This document shows, piece after piece, positions 35,197 to 44,487 of a stretch of DNA of 64,000 bases. Source of the stretch: Pseudomonas fluorescens. Lineage in GTDB: Bacteria; Pseudomonadota; Gammaproteobacteria; Pseudomonadales; Pseudomonadaceae. The translations under genes were made by a program, and so were the position numbers. Within the stretch, counting starts at the first letter, position 1; the number at the start of each line of letters is the position of its first letter. The stretch covers positions 1 to 64,000 of the forward strand of contig NZ_LACC01000031.1 of assembly GCF_000967965.1 (NCBI RefSeq), given 5' to 3'. The notes below the pieces were generated by a model. That model did not search any database, was not told where the DNA came from, and saw only the letters and a list, made by a program, of their open reading frames with translations.

Positions 35197-36240
35197 TTAC
35201 TTAGCTTGAGCTTCAACCTGCGCTTCTACGCGACGGTTAACAGCGCGACCAGCTTCAGTTTTGTTGTCAGCAACTGGGCGGGATTCGCCGTAGCCAACGG
35301 ACTGAACGCGGGACGACTCAACACCGTACTGGTTGGTCAGAACTTGCTTAACGGCGCTTGCACGACGCTCGGACAGTTTCTGGTTGTAAGCGTCAGGACC
35401 GACGGAGTCAGTGTGACCTTCAACAGTAGTGGTGGTGGATGGGTACTGCTTCATGAAGTCAGCCAGGTTCTTGATGTCGCCGTAGCTGTTTGGCTTGACT
35501 ACCGACTTGTCGAAGTCGAACTTCACGTCCAGCTCTACACGAACGACTTCAGCAACAGCTGGGCAGCCATCAGCGTCAACAGTTACGTTGGCTGGGGTGT
35601 CAGGGCACTTGTCAACGTTGTCGCAAACGCCGTCGTTGTCGCTGTCGGAGCAAACTTCTGGAGCTGGAGCTGCAGCGACAGGCTTGTTGCCGCCACCGAA
35701 GTTAACACCCAGACCTACGGACGGGATGTAGTCCCAACGGCCGTTGTCCAGCTTGTAGTCAGCTTCTACGCCAGCACGAGCGTAGACGTTTTCCAGGAAG
35801 TAGTACTTCAGGCCAGCGCCAGCAGTCAGGAAAGTCGACTGGTCACGACCGGTGTGGCCGTCAGCGGCTACGTTGGTCATGCTGCCGTGCTTAACACCAC
35901 CTTGAACGTAAGGACGCAGAGCGTCGCCAGCGTTGTTGAAGTGGTACTGAGCGTTCAGACCGAACTGGTCGCCTTCGATTTTCTGATTACCAGTACCGTT
36001 GTTCGAACGGGTGTGGTCGTCATTGTTGTAGGTCAAGTTCAACGATACGTCGTCGGTCAAGAAGTAACCGATGGAGGCGCCAGGAGTGTAGCCGTCTTCA
36101 ACGTTGTTAACGCTGTCGTTGTACTTCTTCCCGTAGTTGAGCTCGCCTTCAACTGCGCCTTGGCCTTGTGCCAATGCGCCGAACGAAGTAGCGGCAATAA
36201 GAGTACCAATGGCCAAGCCCAAGGTGTTTTTCAGTTTCAT
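35197..36240 (-). CDS. oprF: Outer membrane porin OprF
   Basis: 347 residues. It is the major structural porin linking outer membrane and peptidoglycan. Signal peptide MKLKNTLGLAIGTLIAATSFGALA, then an eight-strand N-terminal barrel (about 25-185). A proline/alanine linker (AAAPAPE) and a four-cysteine calcium-repeat-like segment (DSDNDGVCDNVDKCPD) follow. The C-terminal OmpA domain (about 230-345) has VEGHTDSVG and NQKLSERRASAV. Codon use is strongly biased, as for very abundant proteins. It is directly downstream of sigX. Confidence 0.98.
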   Translation of the reverse strand: MKLKNTLGLAIGTLIAATSFGALAQGQGAVEGELNYGKKYNDSVNNVEDGYTPGASIGYFLTDDVSLNLTYNNDDHTRSNNGTGNQKIEGDQFGLNAQYHFNNAGDALRPYVQGGVKHGSMTNVAADGHTGRDQSTFLTAGAGLKYYFLENVYARAGVEADYKLDNGRWDYIPSVGLGVNFGGGNKPVAAAPAPEVCSDSDNDGVCDNVDKCPDTPANVTVDADGCPAVAEVVRVELDVKFDFDKSVVKPNSYGDIKNLADFMKQYPSTTTTVEGHTDSVGPDAYNQKLSERRASAVKQVLTNQYGVESSRVQSVGYGESRPVADNKTEAGRAVNRRVEAQVEAQAK

Positions 36241-36299
36241 CCGTTAAATCCCCATCTGGTGATTGTGAAGCAGTCCCGCAAACCGGGGGACAACTCGGC

Positions 36300-36321
36300 G
36301 GCAAGTCTAACAGAACTTGCC
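36300..36321 (-). promoter_or_regulatory. Hairpin in sigX-oprF spacer
   Basis: GGCAAGT and ACTTGCC (seven-base arms, eight-base loop) lie between sigX and oprF without a following T-tract. It may limit read-through or stabilise the oprF leader. The oprF promoter itself must lie in this 107-base spacer, but I cannot place it. Confidence 0.4.
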
Positions 36322-36347
36322 TACACGTAAGAGATATTTGCGCTGAA

Positions 36348-36938
36348 CTAAGTTTCAGCAATGCCTGCAAATTTCTCACGCAATTTATCTAGAGCGCGTT
36401 TGTACCGCATTTTTGTTGCACTCAAACCCATATGCATGATGTCTGCGATCTCCTGAAACTCCAGCTCTGCGACAAATCGTAGCACCAGAATTTCCCGGTC
36501 AATCGGGTTCACATACACCAACCAGCGATCAAGTCCACCCTTTTCCTCAGGTTTCGGCGTCTTTTCTTCGGACGCTTCCTCGAGGGGGTCAAGACTCAAT
36601 GCGTCCATCAAGCGACGCTTTCGCCTTTCCTTCCGATACTGTGTGATGCACTCGTTGTACGTGATGCTATATAGCCATGTCTTGAACTTCGATTTACCTT
36701 CGAAGTTCTTCAGGCCATACAGCACCTTCAACATGACCTCCTGACAGACATCGTCTGCGTCGCGATCGTTCCCGAGATAGCGTGCGCACACGTTAAATAA
36801 TGTTCGCTGGTAACGCCGCATCAGTTCTTCATAAGCGCGTGTTACGTGAAACAGCTCGGTATGCGAGCGCGCGACCAACTCCTCATCAGAGAGCTCGCGG
36901 GGGTCGTAGCGCATGGATAACGATTGGGCTTTATTCAA
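36348..36938 (-). CDS. sigX: ECF sigma factor SigX
   Basis: 196 residues. It is an extracytoplasmic-function sigma factor that in Pseudomonas drives oprF and envelope/fatty-acid genes. Region 2 (about 25-95) has ELMRRYQRTLFNVCARYLGNDRDADDVCQEV and FKTWLYSITYNECI. Region 4 (about 140-190) has LVLRFVAELEFQEIADIMHM and TKMRYKRALDKLREKF. A charged linker (about 112-135, EEASEEKTPKPEEKGG) joins them. There is no anti-sigma gene beside it. It lies downstream of cmpX and upstream of oprF, as in P. aeruginosa. Confidence 0.96.
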   Translation of the reverse strand: MNKAQSLSMRYDPRELSDEELVARSHTELFHVTRAYEELMRRYQRTLFNVCARYLGNDRDADDVCQEVMLKVLYGLKNFEGKSKFKTWLYSITYNECITQYRKERRKRRLMDALSLDPLEEASEEKTPKPEEKGGLDRWLVYVNPIDREILVLRFVAELEFQEIADIMHMGLSATKMRYKRALDKLREKFAGIAET

Positions 36939-37028
36939 AACAAGTCGGGCCGACAGTCAGGTCAATGTCCGCCGCTGCCAGCGTGAGCAGGCATTTTGCG
37001 GCGGCATACATTAGCAGGGTTTGCCGGG

Positions 37029-37853
37029 TTAGCGGCTACTCACATGCTGCTCAAGGAGAATCCGATTGGAAAGAGAGACTAGCTCACCCTCATCGGTCAG
37101 CAATGTGGTTTTAACCGTGCCGATCTCTTCGATCTGGCCTTCGACCTCGCCAACCCGCACTTGTTGCCCAACCTGGTACAGCTCACGCACGTAGATTCCC
37201 GCAAGAATCTGGCCGGCAATTTCCCGGCTTCCCAACCCCATGGCCAGCGCTACCGCCAGACCAACGGTTATCAACACAATCACGATCACATGGTTGAGCA
37301 GGTCAGTCTTGACCTCCAACTGGCTGATCGCAACCGAAATACTAATGATGATCACCAAGCCCTGGGCAATCCGCCCAAGCCCTGAAGCATAGTCCAGACC
37401 CACGCCTTCTGCTGCTCCGCGCACCAGTCCGTTGGCCAGTTGCGCCAGCAGCACACCTACCAGCAACACCAGCGCCGCGCCGAATACCTTCGGCAAATAC
37501 AGCGCAAGCATGTCCAGCGTAGCTGAAACTCGCTCAAGGCCAAGAGATTCTGCCGCAGAAACCAGAAAAATAAGCAGAACGAACCAATAGACGATCTTGC
37601 CGATCAGGGTCGAAATAGGAACTTGCAACCCTGCGCGGGACAGCAATTTGGTCAGGCCGGTGCCGCCCATCAAGCGGTCAAGGCCCAATTTGGCGAGCAA
37701 CTTGGAGAGCAAGGTGTCCAGCAGCTTGGCCACGACAAAACCCAACAGCAGCACAACCAGTGCGCCGAAGAGGTTCGGAATGAAGTTCGCAACCTTGGTC
37801 CACAACGCAGTCATTGCAGTGACGAGGCTCTGAGTCCAGAGATCAAGTTCCAT
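37029..37853 (-). CDS. cmpX: CmpX, MscS-type mechanosensitive channel family protein
   Basis: 274 residues from the ATG two bases after crfX; a TTG two codons earlier is less likely. It is an inner-membrane protein with at least four hydrophobic segments (about 23-47, 82-100, 118-140 and 160-205). The C-terminal MscS-like beta domain has GSREIAGQILAGIYVRELYQVGQQVRVGEVEGQIEEIG. The N-terminus has conserved TM-helix repeats. In Pseudomonas, cmpX-sigX-oprF form a functional group, and CmpX loss is known to affect SigX activity, which suggests a membrane-stress input. Confidence 0.92.
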   Translation of the reverse strand: MELDLWTQSLVTAMTALWTKVANFIPNLFGALVVLLLGFVVAKLLDTLLSKLLAKLGLDRLMGGTGLTKLLSRAGLQVPISTLIGKIVYWFVLLIFLVSAAESLGLERVSATLDMLALYLPKVFGAALVLLVGVLLAQLANGLVRGAAEGVGLDYASGLGRIAQGLVIIISISVAISQLEVKTDLLNHVIVIVLITVGLAVALAMGLGSREIAGQILAGIYVRELYQVGQQVRVGEVEGQIEEIGTVKTTLLTDEGELVSLSNRILLEQHVSSR

Positions 37854-37855
37854 AT

Positions 37856-38104
37856 TCAATCAGCCTTATCAGCAGTGCGAGCAGTAGGTTTACGAAGACG
37901 GGATACCGGCGCGACATGGGCCGATCCGTTGTTGAGGGCGATCATCAGTGCGGGCAACCAGCGCCCCAGCAGACTGAACAAATCACCGGCGCCGACCTGG
38001 CGGTTGGCGGTTTTCAGCACACGCCCCAGGCACGCATCGTCGTCCCGGGTGGACGGTGAGGCGTTGAGCATGTCGCGTAAAGACTGTTCAAACGGATCGT
38101 GCAT
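37856..38104 (-). CDS. crfX: CrfX, small conserved Pseudomonas protein
   Basis: 82 residues from the ATG with GAGAGG five bases upstream; a GTG two codons earlier has no spaced ribosome site. It is a Pseudomonas-specific small protein always found before cmpX. It has an acidic N-terminus (DPFEQSLRDMLNASPSTRDDDACLGRVL) and a hydrophobic stretch LFSLLGRWLPALMIALNN that could insert in or lie on the membrane. The function is not established. It is coupled to cmpX. Confidence 0.85.
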   Translation of the reverse strand: MHDPFEQSLRDMLNASPSTRDDDACLGRVLKTANRQVGAGDLFSLLGRWLPALMIALNNGSAHVAPVSRLRKPTARTADKAD

Positions 38105-38166
38105 ACGCACCTCTCGTGATGTCTGTGGGAGACGCGGTCAGATTTGGTCGGGTCACATGGTTTCCC

Positions 38167-39162
38167 TCAGACCCAGCGCAAACGTCGGAACAACCACCAC
38201 TGCCCCAGCGCCACCAAGACCATCATCAGGCAGGCGATCAGAAAGCCGTAAGGGCTGGCAGAGAATGGAATTCCACCGACGTTGATCCCCAAAAGCCCGG
38301 TCAGAAAACTCATCGGCAAAAAGATCCCGGTGATGATCCCGAAGCGATACATCGTGCGGTTCATGCGCACGCTCAAGCGACGGTCCTCAGCCTCCAGAAC
38401 CAGCCCCACTCGCTCCCGGGTCAATTCCAGCTCTTCAAGATAACGAGTCAGGCTGTTGTTCAATTCGTTCCAGTAATCACCATCATCCTCGACGAACCAG
38501 GGCAACTTGATTCGCGTCAACTGCCCGAAAATGTCCCGCTGCGGAGCAAGAAAGCGCTTCAACGCAGCCGCCCGGCGACGAATCTGCAAAACCGATCCGT
38601 GCTCAGGAGTATACCGTTCGTCGGCATCCAGTTTTTCTTCTTCCTCATCGACCACTTCCGAGAGACAGCTGACCAGATCCTGCACCTTGTTGGTGAGGTA
38701 CTGCGCCATGCAAAGGATGAGTTCGGAGGCGGTTTTCGGCCCCTTGCCCTCGGACAGTTGCACCAGCAGTTCATCGGTGGCACGCAACGGACGCAAACGC
38801 AGGGAAATGACACGCTGGGCAGAGCCGAAGATCCGCACCGACACCATGTCTTCCGGCTCGGCACCGGGGTTCAGATTGACCCCGCGCAAAAATAGCAGCA
38901 GTTCGCTGTCGGAAAGCTGTAAAAGTCGCGGACGGGTGTTTTCTTCGAGTAACAGGTCACAGCTGAATTCGCTAAGACCGCTGGATTTGCGCAACCAGGT
39001 CCGGGTTTGCGGATGACTGCGATCCCAGTGCAGCCACAGGCTTTCATGGGCCTGCAGCTGCAAGTCATCGAGTTCAGTCCGGGCAATCGAACGCGCGCCG
39101 CCTTTACCGTCCAGTACCAGGGCATGCACCAGCCCCCATTGCGCGTTTTCTTCCTCGAACAT
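38167..39162 (-). CDS. zntB: CorA-family zinc transporter ZntB
   Basis: 331 residues. ATG at 39162 with AAAGGAG five bases upstream; a GTG two codons earlier lacks this site. It is a CorA-like pentameric channel of the inner membrane. A large cytosolic N-terminal domain (about 1-265) is followed by two C-terminal helices. The pore-mouth motif is GIN (LLGINVGGIP) instead of the GMN of CorA magnesium channels, which marks the ZntB branch. It is upstream of crfX on the same strand but separated by 62 bases. Confidence 0.9.
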   Translation of the reverse strand: MFEEENAQWGLVHALVLDGKGGARSIARTELDDLQLQAHESLWLHWDRSHPQTRTWLRKSSGLSEFSCDLLLEENTRPRLLQLSDSELLLFLRGVNLNPGAEPEDMVSVRIFGSAQRVISLRLRPLRATDELLVQLSEGKGPKTASELILCMAQYLTNKVQDLVSCLSEVVDEEEEKLDADERYTPEHGSVLQIRRRAAALKRFLAPQRDIFGQLTRIKLPWFVEDDGDYWNELNNSLTRYLEELELTRERVGLVLEAEDRRLSVRMNRTMYRFGIITGIFLPMSFLTGLLGINVGGIPFSASPYGFLIACLMMVLVALGQWWLFRRLRWV

Positions 39163-39188
39163 CCGCACTCCTTTGGTCGACCCGCGCT

Positions 39189-39680
39189 TTATTCAGGCAT
39201 TTTCAGCGGGCTGGGCGAGATGATCACGCCGTTGTTGTCCGCATAGATGTAATGGCCCGGGTGGAAGGTCACGCCAGCGAAGGTCACGGCAACGTTGAGA
39301 TCGCCGATACCGCGCTTGTCGGTTTTCATTGGGTGGCTGGCCAGTGCCTGAACCCCCAGGTCGGTTTGCGCGATGACGTCGACGTCACGGATGCAACCGT
39401 AGATCACCAGGCCTTCCCAGCCATTCTTGGCCGCTTTCTCGGCGAGCATGTCACCCAGCAGCGCACGGCGCAGAGAGCCCCCGCCATCGACCACCAGGAC
39501 CTTGCCATCGCCCTTGAGCTCGACTTGCTCCTTGACCAGCGAGTTGTCCTCGAAGCATTTGATGGTCACGATTTCGCCACCGAAGGAATCACGGCCGCCG
39601 AAATTGCTGAACATCGGTTCCAGCACCTGCACCAGTTCCGGATAGGCATCGCACAGGTCAGGCGTGAGGTAATGGATCAT
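39189..39680 (-). CDS. rraA: RraA-family protein (RNase E regulator / HMG aldolase fold)
   Basis: 163 residues. The RraA fold is clear: PDLCDAYPELVQVLEPMF at the start, then LVVDGGGSLRRALLGDMLAEKAAKNGWEG, IYGCIRDVD and VTFHPGHYIYADNNGVI. In E. coli RraA binds and inhibits RNase E. Related proteins from Pseudomonas are 4-hydroxy-4-methyl-2-oxoglutarate aldolases, and the G-x20-R-D segment (GCIRDVD) for metal/substrate binding is present here too. Sequence alone does not separate the two roles. No aromatic degradation genes are nearby, which favours the RraA reading. Confidence 0.85.
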   Translation of the reverse strand: MIHYLTPDLCDAYPELVQVLEPMFSNFGGRDSFGGEIVTIKCFEDNSLVKEQVELKGDGKVLVVDGGGSLRRALLGDMLAEKAAKNGWEGLVIYGCIRDVDVIAQTDLGVQALASHPMKTDKRGIGDLNVAVTFAGVTFHPGHYIYADNNGVIISPSPLKMPE

Positions 39681-39817
39681 CGAGAAACTCCTGTGAAGAG
39701 GAAGACAGCACGAACATCAGTGATGGCTCAGCCACGCAAAGTGACCAGAACAGCTCAATGCGTCATATCTTAGCCGCAAGCCGACCAGAGCGAAATGCCC
39801 TTGTTAGAGCGTCAGGC

Positions 39818-40807
39818 TCAGATTGCCGCGGCCAAATCCTGTTGCGCGCCCGGCAAAGGTGTCTGCTGATCGGCCAACCAGCGCGTCACCAAAGGCCAGA
39901 CTTCAGCCTGGGCTGCCTTGCTGACGAGCATTTCCACGTGACCGAAATTGTCGCCGAAGCCCTGCTCGCGCCCCAGATTGATGAATTGCTTGTGCTCGGA
40001 ACCGAACTGCTCGAACAGCTTGCGACACGCCCAGGCCGGGTCCTGATGATCACCCGCGGCACTGACCGCCAATACGGGCAACTTGACCTCGGCCAGGCCT
40101 GCCCACCAGTCCTTGTCGGCATCGCCGAAGCGCCCGAACAAGCCAAACCAGCGCATGCTTTCCAGGGCCAGGCCGATGGGCTCGTCCTCCGGACCGCGCT
40201 TGAGCCTTGAACCGGACAACTGGGCAAAACGCTTGAGAATGAAGCGACCACTCCACTCCACCGGCGGAATCTTCAATGGCCAGTAGGTGCGGCTGACTTG
40301 TGTACCGAAAAACGCCGCCGAGGCCACGACCGGCTCACCGATGTACTCGCCACCCAACGCTGCGGCCAACGTAGTACCGCCCAGCGAGTGACCGATCCAG
40401 TGCGGCACCTGCCCGCTCTGTTCGCGCACGAACGCGCCAATGGCCGGCAGGTCATAGCGTGCGTAGTCGGCGACACGGTTCTTGCGGTAGTCGTGGTTAC
40501 GCTGGGACAGGCCGTGACCGCGCATTTCCGGAATCCAGACGTCGAACCCCAGGCGGGCCAGGTAAGCACCCAACCCCAGGCCCTTGGGAGAAAACCAGAA
40601 CCGGCGATTGGAAAAGCTGCCGTGTAGCAGGATCACCGGCACACCACGGGAGGACGACCCATCGGCCATGCCAAGGCGTGTCACAGCCAGTTCGACGGTG
40701 AAGTCGGGGCTGTTACCGGGTTTCAAACGATAGACATCTTCGCTCAGATCACCGCGCCGTTCGGCGCTGATCAGGGCGACAGGAAATAGGTTGCTGCTGC
40801 TTTGCAT
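39818..40807 (-). CDS. Alpha/beta hydrolase
   Basis: 329 residues from the ATG at 40807. The fold is recognised by VILLHGSFSNRRFWF (oxyanion region), the nucleophile elbow GHSLGG, AAGDHQDP with the likely catalytic Asp, and FGHVEML with the likely His. There is no signal peptide. The substrate is unknown; the length and motifs resemble lipase/esterase-like hydrolases and PHA-related depolymerase-like proteins. An intrinsic terminator ends only 12 bases before its ATG, so how it is transcribed is an open point. Confidence 0.8.
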   Translation of the reverse strand: MQSSSNLFPVALISAERRGDLSEDVYRLKPGNSPDFTVELAVTRLGMADGSSSRGVPVILLHGSFSNRRFWFSPKGLGLGAYLARLGFDVWIPEMRGHGLSQRNHDYRKNRVADYARYDLPAIGAFVREQSGQVPHWIGHSLGGTTLAAALGGEYIGEPVVASAAFFGTQVSRTYWPLKIPPVEWSGRFILKRFAQLSGSRLKRGPEDEPIGLALESMRWFGLFGRFGDADKDWWAGLAEVKLPVLAVSAAGDHQDPAWACRKLFEQFGSEHKQFINLGREQGFGDNFGHVEMLVSKAAQAEVWPLVTRWLADQQTPLPGAQQDLAAAI

Positions 40808-40819
40808 AATCTCTTGCAC

Positions 40820-40851
40820 AAAAAAGGGCGGCATCCAGATGGAGCCCGCCC
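40820..40851 (-). terminator. Intrinsic terminator between ppsA and the hydrolase
   Basis: Minus-strand GGGCGG/CCGCCC outer stem with an inner CATC/GATG stem, followed by six T at 40825-40820. It ends ppsA transcripts or attenuates the hydrolase gene. Confidence 0.8.
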
Positions 40852-40897
40852 TGCTTGAATCTTAAAGGCAGCGTTCACCGACCACGCTGCCAATCAT

Positions 40898-40998
40898 TGT
40901 AGGAGCGAGCCTGCTCGCGATGGTCGCCAACGATGACGCGTTCATTCTGAAAAAAACGCGGTGTTCTGCAGTCCATCGCGAGCAGGCTCGCTCCTACA
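40898..40998. repeat. REPIN downstream of ppsA
   Basis: Inverted pair TGTAGGAGCGAGCCTGCTCG / complement ending at 40998. Confidence 0.88.
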
Positions 40999-41007
40999 GG
41001 ATCAAGC

Positions 41008-43377
41008 CTACGCCTGACCTTCCGCCAGGAAGAACCAGGTTTCCAGTACGGAGTCCGGGTTCAACGAAACGCTTTCAATGCCCTGCTCCATCAGCCACTT
41101 GGCCAGGTCCGGGTGGTCCGAAGGCCCCTGACCACATATGCCGATGTACTTGCCAGCCTTGTTGCAGGCCTGAATCGCGTTGGCCAGCAGCTTCTTGACC
41201 GCCGGATTACGCTCGTCGAACAGGTGCGCGATGATCCCGGAGTCACGGTCCAGGCCCAGGGTCAGCTGGGTCAGGTCGTTGGAACCGATGGAGAAGCCGT
41301 CGAAGAACTCGAGGAATTCTTCAGCGAGGATCGCGTTGGACGGCAGTTCGCACATCATGATGATGCGCAGGCCATTCTCGCCGCGGGCCAGGCCATTTTC
41401 GGCCAACAGATCGATCACTTGGCTAGCTTCGCCCAATGTACGGACGAACGGCACCATGATTTCGACGTTGGTCAGGCCCATCTCGTTGCGCACGCGCTTG
41501 AGGGCGCGGCATTCGAGCTCGAAGCAGTCACGGAACGATTCGCTGATGTAACGCGAAGCACCGCGGAAGCCCAGCATCGGGTTTTCTTCTTCCGGCTCGT
41601 AGAGCTTGCCGCCGATCAGGTTGGCGTATTCGTTGGACTTGAAGTCCGACAGACGCACGATGACCTTTTTCGGGGTGAACGCAGCGGCCAGGGTGCTGAT
41701 GCCTTCAACCAGCTTGTCGACATAGAAGCCGACCGGATCGTCGTAACCGGCGATGCGCTTGTCGACGCTGTCCTTGATGTCCTGCGGCAGACCGTCGTAG
41801 TTCAACAGCGCTTTCGGGTGAACACCGATCATGCGGTTGATGATAAATTCCAGACGGGCCAGGCCCACACCGGCGTTCGGCAGCTGCGCGAAGTCGAAGG
41901 CGCGGTCCGGGTTGCCGACGTTCATCATGATCTTGAACGGCAGATCCGGCATGGCGTCCACGGAGTTCTTCTTGATGTCGAAGCCCAGTTCGCCTTCGAA
42001 GATGAAACCGGTGTCGCCTTCAGCACAGGAAACAGTCACGCCCTGGCCGTCTTTCAACAGCTGGGTGGCGTTGCCACAACCTACTACCGCAGGAATACCC
42101 AGCTCACGGGCGATGATCGCCGCGTGGCACGTACGGCCGCCACGGTTGGTGACGATGGCGCTGGCGCGCTTCATGACCGGCTCCCAGTCCGGGTCGGTCA
42201 TGTCGGAAACCAGTACGTCGCCTGGCTGGACCTTGTCCATCTCGGACACGTCCTTGATGATGCGGACCTTGCCGGCGCCGATGCGCTGGCCAATGGCACG
42301 GCCTTCCACCAGCACGGTGCCGGTTTCTTTCAACAGGTAACGTTCCATGACGTTGGCCTGGGTGCGGCTCTTCACGGTTTCCGGACGGGCCTGCACGATG
42401 TACAGCTTGCCGTCGTCACCGTCCTTGGCCCACTCGATGTCCATCGGGCACTTGTAGTGCTTCTCGATGATCATCGCCTGCTTGGCCAGTTCGCTGACTT
42501 CAGCGTCGGTCAGGCAGAAACGTGCGCGCTCAGCCTTGTCCACGTCGACGGTCTTGACCGAACGACCGGCCTTGGCCTCGTCGCCGTAGATCATCTTGAT
42601 GGCCTTGCTGCCCAGGTTGCGACGCAGGATCGCCGGGCGACCGGCAGCCAGCGTGCCCTTGTGGACGTAGAACTCATCCGGGTTCACCGCGCCTTGTACG
42701 ACGGTTTCACCCAGGCCGTAAGCGCCGGTGATGAACACCACGTCACGGAAGCCCGATTCGGTATCGAGGGTGAACATCACGCCGGCGGTGCCGGTTTCGG
42801 AACGGACCATGCGCTGCACGCCAGCGGACAGGGCTACCAGCTTGTGGTCGAAGCCCTGGTGCACGCGATAGGAAATGGCACGGTCGTTGAACAGCGAGGC
42901 GAACACCTCTTTGGCGGCGCGAATGACGTTTTCCACACCACGGATGTTCAGGAAGGTTTCCTGCTGGCCGGCGAAGGAAGCGTCGGGCAAGTCTTCAGCG
43001 GTAGCGGAAGAACGCACGGCCACGGCCACGTCAGGGTTGCCGGCGGACAGCGTGGCGAACGCGGTACGGATTTCGGCATTCAATTTTTCAGGGAACTCGG
43101 CTTCCATGATCCATTGGCGGATCTGGGCACCGGTCTTGGCCAGGGCATTCACGTCATCGACGTCAAGGGCATCGAGCGCGTCGTGAATCTGCTGATTCAG
43201 GCCGCTCAGTTCCAGGAAATCACGATACGCCTGAGCGGTCGTGGCGAAGCCACCGGGCACCGATACACCGGCACCTGCCAGGTTGCTGATCATCTCGCCC
43301 AGGGATGCGTTCTTGCCCCCCACGTGCTCAACGTCGTCTTTGCCGAGCTTGTCGAGGGAAACTACGTACTCTACCAA
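41008..43377 (-). CDS. ppsA: Phosphoenolpyruvate synthase
   Basis: 789 residues from a TTG start, supported by GGAGAG seven bases upstream and by the family N-terminus VEYVVSLDKLGKDDVEHVGGKNASLGEM. It converts pyruvate and ATP to PEP, AMP and phosphate in gluconeogenesis. The N-terminal ATP-grasp domain covers about 1-340. The swivelling domain has the phospho-His motif GGRTCHAAIIARELGIPAVVG (about residue 420). The C-terminal PEP-binding barrel ends with GICGQGPSDHPDLAKWL. It is divergent from its regulator ppsR and follows the metabolic theme of the nearby propionate genes. Confidence 0.98.
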   Translation of the reverse strand: MVEYVVSLDKLGKDDVEHVGGKNASLGEMISNLAGAGVSVPGGFATTAQAYRDFLELSGLNQQIHDALDALDVDDVNALAKTGAQIRQWIMEAEFPEKLNAEIRTAFATLSAGNPDVAVAVRSSATAEDLPDASFAGQQETFLNIRGVENVIRAAKEVFASLFNDRAISYRVHQGFDHKLVALSAGVQRMVRSETGTAGVMFTLDTESGFRDVVFITGAYGLGETVVQGAVNPDEFYVHKGTLAAGRPAILRRNLGSKAIKMIYGDEAKAGRSVKTVDVDKAERARFCLTDAEVSELAKQAMIIEKHYKCPMDIEWAKDGDDGKLYIVQARPETVKSRTQANVMERYLLKETGTVLVEGRAIGQRIGAGKVRIIKDVSEMDKVQPGDVLVSDMTDPDWEPVMKRASAIVTNRGGRTCHAAIIARELGIPAVVGCGNATQLLKDGQGVTVSCAEGDTGFIFEGELGFDIKKNSVDAMPDLPFKIMMNVGNPDRAFDFAQLPNAGVGLARLEFIINRMIGVHPKALLNYDGLPQDIKDSVDKRIAGYDDPVGFYVDKLVEGISTLAAAFTPKKVIVRLSDFKSNEYANLIGGKLYEPEEENPMLGFRGASRYISESFRDCFELECRALKRVRNEMGLTNVEIMVPFVRTLGEASQVIDLLAENGLARGENGLRIIMMCELPSNAILAEEFLEFFDGFSIGSNDLTQLTLGLDRDSGIIAHLFDERNPAVKKLLANAIQACNKAGKYIGICGQGPSDHPDLAKWLMEQGIESVSLNPDSVLETWFFLAEGQA

Positions 43378-43551
43378 GGTGATCTCTCCACTAACTGTGT
43401 TGGAAAAGCTCAGAAACCGGCTGCTTAAGTGAGCATTTACCGGCTATATGGCCTGGACCTGGAAAATAAGTGAGAATGCGGGCCAATGGCGGCCGGCAAA
43501 TCGCGCCTATCATATCCAAGATTCGTTACTAGCTTAAGGCCCAAGGTGCAA

Positions 43552-44370
43552 ATGAAACGATCTGCTTTCTTTATCTCCGATGGTACCGGCATTACCGCCG
43601 AAACCCTGGGTCAAAGCCTTCTGGCGCAGTTCGAAAACATTACCTTCAGCAAGGTCACGCGGCCGTACATCGACAACGTGGACAAAGCGCGGGCCATGGT
43701 ACAACAAATCAACAAAGCCGCCGAAACCGACGGCTTCCGTCCGATAATCTTCGACACCATCGTCAATCAGGACATTCGTGAGATTCTCGCAACCTCGAAT
43801 GGTTTCATGATCGACATTTTCTCGACGTTCCTGGCACCACTTGAACAGGAACTGACCGAGCATTCTTCCTACACCGTGGGCAAGTCCCACTCTATCGGCG
43901 CCAACACCAATTACATGGAGCGTATCGAGGCCGTTAACTTCGCCCTCGACAACGACGACGGCGCCCGCACGCACTATTACGACAAGGCCGACCTGATACT
44001 AGTGGGCGTGTCGCGATGTGGTAAGACGCCGACGTGCCTGTACATGGCGATGCAATTCGGTATCCGCGCAGCCAACTACCCGCTGACCGAAGACGACATG
44101 GAACGCCTGCAACTGCCATCCGCCCTGCGCGCTCACCAGCACAAGCTGTTCGGCCTGACCATCGACCCGGACCGCCTCACCGCGATCCGCAACGAGCGCA
44201 AGCCCAACAGCCGTTACTCGAGCTACGCCCAGTGCGAGTTCGAGGTTCGCGAGGTGGAAAACCTGTTCCGCCGCGAAAACATCCCGAACATCAACTCCAC
44301 GCATTTTTCCGTGGAAGAAATCTCCGCGAAAATTCTCGTGGAGAAAGGTGTGGAGCGGCGGTTTAAATAG
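43552..44370 (+). CDS. ppsR: PEP synthase regulatory protein (kinase/pyrophosphorylase)
   Basis: 272 residues from the ATG with AAGG upstream. It controls PpsA by ADP-dependent phosphorylation and phosphate-dependent dephosphorylation. DUF299 family: N-terminal AFFISDGTGITAETLGQSLLAQF and P-loop GVSRCGKTPTCLYMA near residue 151. The DPDRL and NSRYSSYAQCEFEV segments are also typical. It is divergent from ppsA, the usual arrangement. Confidence 0.96.
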   Translation: MKRSAFFISDGTGITAETLGQSLLAQFENITFSKVTRPYIDNVDKARAMVQQINKAAETDGFRPIIFDTIVNQDIREILATSNGFMIDIFSTFLAPLEQELTEHSSYTVGKSHSIGANTNYMERIEAVNFALDNDDGARTHYYDKADLILVGVSRCGKTPTCLYMAMQFGIRAANYPLTEDDMERLQLPSALRAHQHKLFGLTIDPDRLTAIRNERKPNSRYSSYAQCEFEVREVENLFRRENIPNINSTHFSVEEISAKILVEKGVERRFK

Positions 44371-44392
44371 TTCTTTATTGTCTGTTCGGCCT

Positions 44393-44468
44393 CATCGCAA
44401 GCAAGCTCGCTCCCACAGTTGATTTGTGTCCACCGCAGATCCCCTGTAGGAGCGAGCCTGCTCGCGAT
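44393..44468. repeat. REPIN between ppsR and prpD
   Basis: CATCGCAAGCAAGCTCGCTC at 44393 faces TGTAGGAGCGAGCCTGCTCG ending at 44468. The two halves come from slightly different REP variants. Confidence 0.85.
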
Positions 44469-44487
44469 TAAACGATAACGCGGTCTC

